Assembly: GCA_030605085.1 (NCBI GenBank)
Contig: JAUWBH010000006.1
Coordinates: forward strand, 10,303-74,302
From: Promethearchaeota archaeon
GTDB lineage: Archaea; Asgardarchaeota; Lokiarchaeia; Sigynarchaeales; SOKP01
DNA length: 64,000 nt
Reading direction: 5' to 3'
The notes beneath the pieces were generated by a model. That model was not told the DNA's origin, did no database searches, and worked only from the letters and a program-made list of their open reading frames with translations. This document shows positions 57,570 through 64,000 of the stretch, one piece after another. Positions within the stretch are counted from its first letter, which is position 1; each line of letters begins with the position of its first letter. Made by a program: the position numbers and the translations under genes.

Positions 57570-57854
57570 CTATTCTTTGAATAAATAATATAGTAGAGCA
57601 CCTATTCCTATTGTCACTAAGGCACCCAATGCAAAACCTCCTGCTGCTGTGATCCAAAAACCAGTTTCTTGATTTCCACATTTAGGACATTTACTATGAT
57701 GAAATTCTATCGCAAAACCGTGTAATTCTTCACCACATTTGGAGCAAGATTTTTTATCTGGCAATTTATTAATTCCTAACTTAAATAATTCATTTTTAGC
57801 TTTTTTTAGAGCTAAATATTCATCATCAGACATTCTAACCATTTTTTCTCTCAT
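57570..57854 (-). CDS. Zinc-ribbon membrane protein (94 aa)
   Basis: A helical start is followed by CSKCGEELHGFAIEFHHSKC then PKCGNQ (about 37-60), a zinc ribbon. A C-terminal helix follows (FALGALVTIGIGALLYYLF). Start ATG at 57854 or 57842; the second is five residues shorter than the first. Ends in TAG. It probably co-transcribes with the phospholipase-like gene. Small ribbon-plus-helix proteins like this are frequent in this genome segment. Confidence 0.65.
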   Translation of the reverse strand: MREKMVRMSDDEYLALKKAKNELFKLGINKLPDKKSCSKCGEELHGFAIEFHHSKCPKCGNQETGFWITAAGGFALGALVTIGIGALLYYLFKE

Positions 57855-58028
57855 TTCTTCACCTAATAATTTTTTTATTATACTTTGTATAATGATAGTA
57901 TACAGTGATATTTAAATATTGATTTTTAATTTTTGAAAGATATAAATTTGGTCTTTATACTTTTTTTTATGTTAAGTTAACCATTCTTTTCTGTTTTTTA
58001 ATAGTGCCTATTTCTTCGCGAAAATAAT

Positions 58029-58238
58029 ATGAATACCATTTATTATGTAGTTGAATATCCACGAAAATCATCATTAGGAATGCAACTCAAACCGGAAGAA
58101 TTTACTAAAACATTTGAGTTTAAAGCAGGTAATATTATTGAAAAAAAGAAGAACATGAGGAATTTAAGAAATATGGGTATATTTGTTGGAATAAGTAAAG
58201 ACAACAAGAGATGGATAACTCCAACATTTATAATTTAA
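58029..58238 (+). CDS. Small hypothetical protein (69 aa)
   Basis: ATG at 58029 without a ribosome site. The peptide starts MNTIYYVVEYPRKSSLGM and is basic. Its last 25 codons overlap antisense to a LRR remnant, so the reading may be accidental. The composition (Lys, Asn, Met-rich) is protein-like. Confidence 0.3.
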   Translation: MNTIYYVVEYPRKSSLGMQLKPEEFTKTFEFKAGNIIEKKKNMRNLRNMGIFVGISKDNKRWITPTFII

Positions 58239-58445
58239 AAATAGTTTAGTGAGCGATTTTAGTTTATCTAATCCTTCTACATCATTTAGATCTGCAACCC
58301 AACCTCCACTTAAATCTAAAGTACCATTTATCACGAAAACCTTTTCTCCTTCGTATTCCACATACTCCCATCGGTGAATTAGCGCTTTTAATTTAACTCC
58401 AATATCAGGAATTTTGGATTTAGGAATTAATCGCATTATAATCAA
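58236..58445 (-). pseudogene. Leucine-rich-repeat gene fragment
   Basis: The minus-strand frame (open to 58164) reads KVFVINGTLDLSGGW, VEGLDKLKSLTKLFLN. These are typical LRR consensus pieces, related to the protein at 10444. It starts at an ATG but the repeats run out after two units, at the overlap with the ORF at 58029. It is probably the broken 5' end of a LRR gene. Confidence 0.55.
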
Positions 58446-59041
58446 CCTTATTTTATGTTCTTACTCAGTATGATTTATTTTTTTATACTTAATTTATATT
58501 TTTTTCTAATCCGACATTATTCTCATAGTTATAATGAATTAAGTTAGTTTTTTAATTTGTTTTTGATTAAATATTACTTATCTTTAAGCCTTGTTTGTAG
58601 GAGTCTCCTAATATTTCTTAGGTTAAATTTATGAAAAAAAGCATTTTTTTATTAATTCATCTAATAAAACCACAATAAATTGAATTCCATTATAGATTTT
58701 AAATTTATGTGAAATGAAAAATAATTAATTCTAGTTATTTGAAAATTTATTCTATTTTATTAGAATTTCACCTAATCATGTGGTCAGTTTTCTCTAGCTT
58801 AAAGAATATGAATAAAATTTTAAAAAATTAGATTACAATGTAGTTTTTAAGTGGATTTATCCAAAGGTTCTCAAGATAAATTAATTATTTTATATATATT
58901 GTTAAGCTATTAAATTTTGCACCGATAATATCCAGCTCAATTTAATCAATAGACGACTGATTTTCTTAAAAAATATAATCCAGATTTATGTTATATAGGA
59001 AATTTGTAAAGATTTAAATAGATGGGATTATAATTTTAATT
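58446..59041. other. Gene-free AT-rich stretch
   Basis: About 600 bp with no credible ORF on either strand, no tandem repeat and no tRNA-like structure. TATA-like segments occur (TTATATATATTGTTAAGC near 58890). Confidence 0.4.
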
Positions 59042-59848
59042 GTGAAGATATCTTCAAAAAAAAAGTCTCCTTATCCATTTTCCAGATGGACTGAAGGAGA
59101 CCGAATTTTTGAAATTGAATTTTATAAAGATTTAAATTGAAATGGATATAAAAGTGAATGTGATCCAAGTTGGTCAATGCAAGATATTGCTGACCATATT
59201 GGATGTGGAGAGACAACTGTATATTGTTTTATGAAAAAAAATAACATTCCAACAAAGGATCATTCAGAAGCACGATTAGAAGTATGGAAGTGGGAGAATA
59301 AAAAAAATGCTATTTTAGAGGGTATGCATACAGATAAATATAGAAATAAAAAAAGGTGTCAAACTAGTAATCTCTGGAAAGATTCGACGTATAGAAAGAA
59401 AACAGTTGATTCAAATATTAAATTGTGGACAGAGGAAAGAAGAGAGCAAAATAAAAGACAACTCGAAGAAATTCGCCATCAAATAAATTTTATATTAAAA
59501 GATGTAATAAGAAAATATCTCATTGAAGAAAAAACTATAGCGGATATTGCAAGAGATTATAACTGTACCGTTAGCCCTGTATATAAGTATTTCCAGAGAA
59601 ATAAGATACCAAAAGTAGGAAAGATCCAGAAAAAAGTTTTGAATCTTTTATATAAATATAAATCAATAAACATCTCAAGGTTAATTAAACTAATGGAATC
59701 AATACATAAGGTAAAGAGAGATACTACTTATGCTACTATAAGAAAATTAGTTAATAAAAAACTAATTAATCGTAGTAAAGAGTTTGGAGATGGTAAAGCT
59801 GAAATCTTTCTTGATCAAAGTGGTAAGAAACTATTTGAATTAGTTTAA
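59042..59848 (+). pseudogene. HTH protein interrupted by an in-frame TGA
   Basis: The frame can be read from GTG at 59042, with one TGA at 59138-59140. The first part reads KSPYPFSRWTEGDRIFEIEF. After the stop come two HTH-like modules: MQDIADHIGCGETTVYCFMK (about residue 46) and KTIADIARDYNCTVSPVYKY (about residue 165). A winged-helix-like tail ends LDQSGKKLFEL. The two copies of the I-A-x-x-x-x-C-x-x-x-V-Y-x-x-x-x-x-N-x-I-P pattern resemble the DNA-binding part of homing endonucleases or resolvase-like proteins. No nuclease motif is visible. It could start again at ATG 59177 and still work as a DNA-binding protein. Confidence 0.6.
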
Positions 59849-59859
59849 AACCATATATA

Positions 59860-60502
59860 ATAAAAAAGTATTCAGGTTTATCGATTTGCGTTGCTACGCG
59901 CTTAAATAGGGAATTGTGTGTGTGACTACAAAAAACCGTATCGCCAAAAATCGCCACTCCCTCAAAAAATATATGTCAAAACTTTTTCTTTTTAAATTAA
60001 GGCGGTTAAGTAGTATAAAGCATAAGTTTATATTTCTCCGGCACAAACTAACTATAAAGACCGATCAATGCAAGTCAAAAATCGTGGTTCCTGCCAATCC
60101 CTGGATACAGTATTTGATTGCCTCGTCAAATTTTGCCAGAATTTTGTCTTTTGGTTAGCGTACGCCTATACGCTTAAACTTACTTAACCTATATAATTTT
60201 AGGCCTCTTTTTGGTCGCGTTGGCAGGAACCTCCCTTTCTCTTTTGTATTTTCATTTTAAGATCAGTGCTGATTTGGTGCTGATTTAAGAAGTTAACCAA
60301 GGTTTGTATATCAAACACATAAAAAATAAAAGAATCCTTATTCAATTACTATTAAATAGTGTCAATTCTTAACTATATAGTAATACAGAACTTTTTAAAA
60401 GGAGTTTAAGAAAAATAAAAAAGTTACTTCCTTGAATTTTTATGTTTTATTAAATTATTTGACTAAATTATTAAATATAAAAATGCAAATCTAGTTGATA
60501 AT
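59860..60502. other. Gene-free region with a 12-bp terminal inverted repeat (60086-60231)
   Basis: GGTTCCTGCCAA (60086-60097) and TTGGCAGGAACC (60220-60231) are perfectly complementary and bound a 146-bp segment that is richer in G+C than its surroundings. TATA-like elements lie left of it near 60024-60054. It could be a small miniature inverted-repeat element, an operator pair or a structured RNA. No ORF of note. Confidence 0.5.
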
Positions 60503-61249
60503 ATGAAAAAAATTTTAGACTTTGATAAAAAAACTTTAGAACGATTTATTGTGAGTCTTACTTATGAATCAGAGATATTAGGAATTGAGATAGAGAAACT
60601 AGCGCTATTATCAGAGAGAGTTAGTGAGCATTATCCACAGAAACCCCTTCTTGGTCTTTTAAAAAGACGACCAACTAAAATACAAATTGGAAACCTAATT
60701 TTTAAAGATGAAAACAATATTAATTTCGTTGAAATTGGACAAGATTTTTTAATTTTCACATTTAATCAATACAATAAATGGAAAAGAGAATTAACTAAAA
60801 TTATTAAAGTATTTGAAGCTTTAATAGATGCATTTGTAATGCCAAATATTACTAAAATTGTACTTACATATATTGATGTCTTTAAAATTCCCATTGACGG
60901 CTTCAATTATAATGAATATTTCTCTATACCAAATTTCGAGAATGATATCGGGTGGGATATTAAATATCATGATATTTTTATAGGAATTGTCCCTTATGAA
61001 GAATCTTTAGATATAGAAAAGAGAAAGATTACTTTAAGACTTAGATCACGCGGAATAGTTGATAATAATTATGTTTTAGGACTGGAAATTGTAGGAAGCG
61101 TAGATGAACTTAGTATGATACCTCAGCCTTATATTTTAAAAGAACATTTAGACGATTGTCATGATAGAACAGAAGACTATTTTATAACATTTTTAACTCA
61201 AGAATATAGGGATAAACTTGGTCTTGAAATATCTGATGACTCCTCTTGA
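60503..61249 (+). CDS. TIGR04255-like family protein (first gene of a three-gene operon)
   Basis: 248 residues. The strand-rich middle (KIVLTYIDVFKIPIDGFNYN, about 116-135) and the late pattern VDELSMIPQPYILKEHLDDC then HDRTEDYFITFLTQEYRDKL (about 205-245) match the arrangement of TIGR04255-type proteins, a sporadically distributed family. That match is by memory of the pattern. The start ATG has no ribosome site and may be leaderless. The next gene starts 11 bp after its stop. The family's function is unknown. Co-conservation with the next two genes would mark a defence or stress module. Confidence 0.6.
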   Translation: MKKILDFDKKTLERFIVSLTYESEILGIEIEKLALLSERVSEHYPQKPLLGLLKRRPTKIQIGNLIFKDENNINFVEIGQDFLIFTFNQYNKWKRELTKIIKVFEALIDAFVMPNITKIVLTYIDVFKIPIDGFNYNEYFSIPNFENDIGWDIKYHDIFIGIVPYEESLDIEKRKITLRLRSRGIVDNNYVLGLEIVGSVDELSMIPQPYILKEHLDDCHDRTEDYFITFLTQEYRDKLGLEISDDSS

Positions 61250-61260
61250 GGTAATTCTAA

Positions 61261-61872
61261 ATGAGCTCAAATTCGATTAATAAATTCCGTGAATCACAAG
61301 AAAATAAAGAATTTGCAAGTCAAATTTTGAGTTGGTTAGAAAATATTTTTTATAAAAACAAAAAAGGATTTAGCACAGAAACAAGTTCAGATGTCGAACA
61401 AGATGAAGAATTGGAATTTATAGAAACTTTAGGAGAAATTTTTAAAAATACTATTAAATCTAACATTAAAAAATATCCTATTGAAATAATCCCATTGTTA
61501 TTTGATATTAATATTAAAATTATTACAGCGACTTTTGATATTTATGAAATTGAACAAAAGTTTTCCATTGAAGATATAGTTCAGATTTTTTTAAAGGTTA
61601 TATTTGATTTAAAAAGTGAAAAACCCGAGATTTATGCGAGTTTAATACCTTACCAGCAGTTTCTACCTGAAACCATTGATTTTATTAGTAATAAGATTGC
61701 TAATGGCGTCATACCATTAAAATGGGTCAATCCAAATTATTGGAAACAAGTTTTTGAAAATATAACTGACTCAGAAGATACAAAATCATTAAGATTCTCA
61801 ATAAGATCGCTAATCCCCTTCATTAATTTATTAGACAATGAGGAAAGACGATTAATTGGTTTAAGAAGTTAA
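61261..61872 (+). CDS. Hypothetical protein, middle gene of the operon (203 aa)
   Basis: Starts with ATG at 61261, 11 bp after the TIGR04255-like gene. The start of the product is acidic (SSDVEQDEELEFIETL). It is helical throughout, has no membrane span or Cys motif, and ends in ERRLIGLRS. Its third helix region (IEDIVQIFLKVIFDLKSE) looks amphipathic. No family is recognised. Gene spacing of 11 and 22 bp strongly suggests one transcript with the flanking genes. Confidence 0.65.
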   Translation: MSSNSINKFRESQENKEFASQILSWLENIFYKNKKGFSTETSSDVEQDEELEFIETLGEIFKNTIKSNIKKYPIEIIPLLFDINIKIITATFDIYEIEQKFSIEDIVQIFLKVIFDLKSEKPEIYASLIPYQQFLPETIDFISNKIANGVIPLKWVNPNYWKQVFENITDSEDTKSLRFSIRSLIPFINLLDNEERRLIGLRS

Positions 61873-61894
61873 GTCTCTCTTAAAAAGATGAAAA

Positions 61895-63001
61895 ATGAAA
61901 AAGACAATTTATAAATATTCGTTAGAAAATGGAGAAAGTACAATATCTCAAGGTGATATCTTTCGCAATTTACCATATTTCAGTTATGATTATTTTATTC
62001 GCTTAGACCCCAATAATATTTATAAATTTGAGAATGAAAAATCTGAGATATTTGAGGATATAATTCAAAATGGATCTAAAGTACAAATTGAAGGTTTCTT
62101 TTATCCTAAATGGGGAATTTTAGCAAGTCAAGATTGTGATATCAAACCTAATAAGGATTTAATATTTTATCCTTTAAAGGAGACTAAATGTTTAATTGAT
62201 GAAGATAACATACTTAAGTCAATTGATAATCAAATAATAAATACTACTAGAAGATTATACATACCAAAATTAGGTCCCCCTCATACTGAGGCTTATGGAC
62301 CCTATGAGATAATTTTTCATAATCCTTTTAATGTTCCTTTTGAAGCAATAATTAATAATCTTTCTAATTGCTGGAAAGCAAGAATTATAGAACCTGCTCG
62401 AAAAATTTTTGTAGGCAAACTTACTCAGTTTTATTCTAGAACTCCAGTCGAAGAAATTATTTTTCTTGAGAATGAAGAAATTACTAAATATATGATAACA
62501 AATTGGGATGCATTTTGGAAAAAAGGAAAAACTATTGAAGAATTTAGAATTAAACTAAAAAAAATTGAGCAAATTTTAGATATTTTAGTGCATGTAGATC
62601 GAAAGGATGATTTAGAAGAAATCTTTTATTTCGATTTGCAATTAATAGATAAAATAAAAGATTTAATTTCTAAAGTAAAATGGTTCAAAAATTCTGAAGA
62701 TTTAATAAAATTATGCAATTATATAAGTGATAATTATGACAAGAAGCCTAAGGAGGCCAATTCACAATTTGAAGAGCTGATTAATAGTTTTATTATAGAA
62801 GAAAATTCATTCTTAAATCAATTTGACCTTTTTATTGAAAGAAAATTAGAAAAAATAAAAGAGATAAGACGTTATGGTAAACCTCATTATAAAAAGTATG
62901 CGATTGATACATTAAAAGCTAGAGAACTTCGAAAAAATATTCCTGATTTTTTAAAGGAGTATAGACTAATTTATAGAGTATTAAGAACAAAGATCGTTTG
63001 A
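61895..63001 (+). CDS. Third operon gene: protein with SQDCDI motif (368 aa)
   Basis: The N-terminus carries ISQGDIFRNLPYFSYD (about 17) and GILASQDCDIKPNK (about 72). A Q-G-D-I-F...S-x-D-C-D-I pattern occurs in bacterial and archaeal accessory proteins of unknown function, often inside defence-like operons; this is from memory. The C-terminal half is helical and Lys-rich, with a basic end. It ends 90 bp before an AT-rich gap and a broken P-loop gene. It may work with the TIGR04255-like protein. Confidence 0.6.
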   Translation: MKKTIYKYSLENGESTISQGDIFRNLPYFSYDYFIRLDPNNIYKFENEKSEIFEDIIQNGSKVQIEGFFYPKWGILASQDCDIKPNKDLIFYPLKETKCLIDEDNILKSIDNQIINTTRRLYIPKLGPPHTEAYGPYEIIFHNPFNVPFEAIINNLSNCWKARIIEPARKIFVGKLTQFYSRTPVEEIIFLENEEITKYMITNWDAFWKKGKTIEEFRIKLKKIEQILDILVHVDRKDDLEEIFYFDLQLIDKIKDLISKVKWFKNSEDLIKLCNYISDNYDKKPKEANSQFEELINSFIIEENSFLNQFDLFIERKLEKIKEIRRYGKPHYKKYAIDTLKARELRKNIPDFLKEYRLIYRVLRTKIV

Positions 63002-63091
63002 AACTTGTTTTGAATTTGTTTTTTATTGCTGGTTTATTGTTTTTAGGTGTGATTGTATGTAACATTTTCCATAAATATATTCCTAATTAAT

Positions 63092-63290
63092 TTATTTGCT
63101 TAATCTATTTTTTATTTTCGCCAATAATTCAGCGATTTCTTTTCCTAAAGGAGTGAGGTTAACTTCTGTGCGGGCTCGGGAGCCTTTTCGTAAAACTGGT
63201 TCGATATCTGAGCTAACAGCGTAGATTTTCCAGTTCCAGAATCGCCGGCAATTAAGGCGTTGTATAAAAAACTGTTTAACTGTTTAAGGA
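63092..63290 (-). pseudogene. Broken P-loop / winged-helix gene
   Basis: One minus-strand frame reads a P-loop (LIAGDSGTGKSTLLAQIS). An adjacent frame reads on as DIEPVLRKGSRARTEVNL, LTPLGKEIAELLAKIKNRL, which has winged-helix character and ends in a stop at 63092. The two parts overlap in a different frame, so one or more frameshifts separate them. The 5' end is cut at about 63300, next to the group II intron. It is a remnant of an ATPase or GTPase gene. Confidence 0.5.
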
Positions 63291-63320
63291 GATTATTTAA
63301 AGTCTGGTATACGAAACATG

Positions 63321-63842
63321 GTAAGTCCGATGAGCCCCACATTAGTGGTATCCCGACCGTAAGGAAGGGGGTGGTTCAGCGGATATGGGATGCTGAAAAA
63401 AGCAAATGCCGAACTGTAATGGTTCGGATAGGGACTGCTATTTAGCAGAGGATACCCGGTCTGAAAGGACGCAGACTTCCAGATGGTCTAAACAGGAAAA
63501 ATGTTTTCTCAAAAATTCAATAAACCATTGATTTGATATGAGTACATCAGGAAAATAGCCTATCAAGCGTTAAAGGAGGTGGTAGACAATAATGATGTCA
63601 TTGACCTAATCCGATGGATTAGAAGGAATTCTAGTATGGGTGATTGAGAAGGCGGGATTCTTGAAAACCCAAGATCCTTTTCAGGGAAAAACGGTGACGG
63701 GATTCCTTGACGGAATAGCGGCGACGCAAAATCCGAAGAAGGACGCGGTGACGCGTTGGGCATTTGGGCTTGAGCCATGTGCGGGGAAACTCGCGCGCGT
63801 GGTTCTTAGAGGGGAAAGGGTCAGTAATGACTCCAACCTACT
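63321..63842 (+). ncRNA. ORF-less group II intron (complete)
   Basis: Domain V is at 63772-63805, a 34-nt hairpin from GAGCCATGTG to GCGTGGTTC. Domain VI follows with GGGTCA-GTAA-TGACTCC and ends AACCTACTC. The front has GATGAGCCCCACATTAGTGG, shared with the other copies, and the domain I element GCAAATGCCGAACTGTAATG. It holds no reverse transcriptase. It lies on the plus strand, opposite the broken P-loop gene, which it may have interrupted. It is followed directly by another intron. The 5' boundary is approximate (GTAAG at 63321). Confidence 0.8.
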
Positions 63843-64000
63843 CGGCGATGAGCCCCACGAGGAAGGTTAGTGGTATCCCGGACATGAGAATGGGGGAAGG
63901 CTCAGCGGGCAGAGGATGTAGGAAAAAGCGAATGCCACTTTGTAATGAAGTGGATAGGGCTGTAGTTATGGTATAGGACTACAGAGATACCCAACTTGAA
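63839..64000 (+). ncRNA. Second group II intron, partial (runs off the right edge)
   Basis: From GATGAGCCCCACGAGGAAGG at 63847 onward, the sequence is about 90% identical to the intron at 9433-9931 (same domain I element GCGAATGCCACTTTGTAATG). It begins at the 3' end of the previous intron, with no intervening gene. The same junction (CCTACTCG then the intron) occurs at 9432, so intron copies of this type sit after the 3' end of the other type. Confidence 0.75.

Noticed and set aside
12669..59140. Genome-wide stop-codon recoding
   Set aside because: TAA, TAG and TGA each occur as an internal stop, and TAG and TGA also end several apparently intact genes. Recoding as a general rule is unlikely. 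Site-specific TAG readthrough remains open.
63260..63976. Short ORFs within the group II introns
   Set aside because: The region has conserved RNA domains (domain I elements, domain V) and the ORFs have no protein family character.
1..64000. A Borg-like or viral chromosome
   Set aside because: No regularly spaced tandem repeats within genes across the window, no structural phage genes, no terminase or capsid; the gene mix fits an accessory chromosomal region better.

Overview
The window looks like part of an archaeal chromosome, most plausibly from the Asgard group (Lokiarchaeia-like). It is very AT-rich. It carries archaeal TFIIB-type factors (zinc ribbon plus cyclin folds), TATA-box promoters, many zinc-ribbon/membrane proteins, a HEAT/leucine-rich-repeat protein, a giant PKD/LamG/Ca-repeat surface protein and ORF-less group II introns. 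The Asgard placement is an inference from gene content; no rRNA or universal marker is present. There are no tRNA or cas genes. The window is accessory sequence, full of duplications, fusions, truncations and genes broken by single in-frame stop codons.

Layout. 0-1.4 kb: the trailer end of a CRISPR array, a winged-helix/zinc regulator, and two tandem palindromic operators directly upstream of a TATA box. 1.4-4.0 kb: a small gene, a chimeric ORF joining the 5' half of a TFB gene to the 3' part of a secreted propeller/Fn3-like gene, and a TFB C-terminal remnant. 4.0-8.4 kb: an island of small membrane proteins, several with C-terminal zinc ribbons, containing a tandem duplication and flanked by a 120-bp inverted repeat. 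8.4-10.4 kb: debris, made up of a TnpB tail, an unknown gene tail, a group II intron and a truncated phospholipase-like copy. 10.4-29.3 kb: a LRR protein, a phospholipase C-like membrane protein broken by TAG, and a 5025-residue surface protein. 29.3-37.4 kb: a second winged-helix regulator with triple palindromic repeats, a TOPRIM protein, the parental propeller gene (broken by TAA), and a TPR/zinc-ribbon protein. 37.7-41.2 kb: zinc-knuckle proteins with 15-residue Lys-rich repeats around a ParB-like gene, then a ribbon-helix-helix protein. 41.3-46.9 kb: a surface beta-helix protein, a one-cyclin TFB-like protein, a TFB gene whose start aligns to AUA, and proteins of unknown function. 47-48.6 kb: an RHH protein, hairpins and a truncated gene. 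48.6-52 kb: a radical SAM/thymidylate-kinase-like pair divergent from an endonuclease IV-like TIM barrel, then a trpB tail. 52-59.9 kb: TPR, unknown, HExxH-protease-like, tail-anchored and phospholipase-like proteins plus remnants. 60.5-63 kb: a three-gene operon starting with a TIGR04255-like protein. 63.1-64 kb: a broken P-loop/winged-helix gene and two head-to-tail group II introns.

How it fits together. Segments of four gene types recur at distant places and in both orientations: TFB, propeller/Fn3, phospholipase-like, and zinc-ribbon membrane proteins. This shows repeated intra-genomic recombination. Two broad composition classes are visible. The surface-protein and TFB loci have relatively more G+C. 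The membrane, TOPRIM, TPR and operon islands are extremely AT-rich. This fits a mosaic of acquired DNA. The best candidates for undescribed systems are the ParB-like/15-mer-repeat cassette, the TIGR04255-led operon, the stand-alone TOPRIM protein, and the TFB-derived regulators with tandem palindromic operators.
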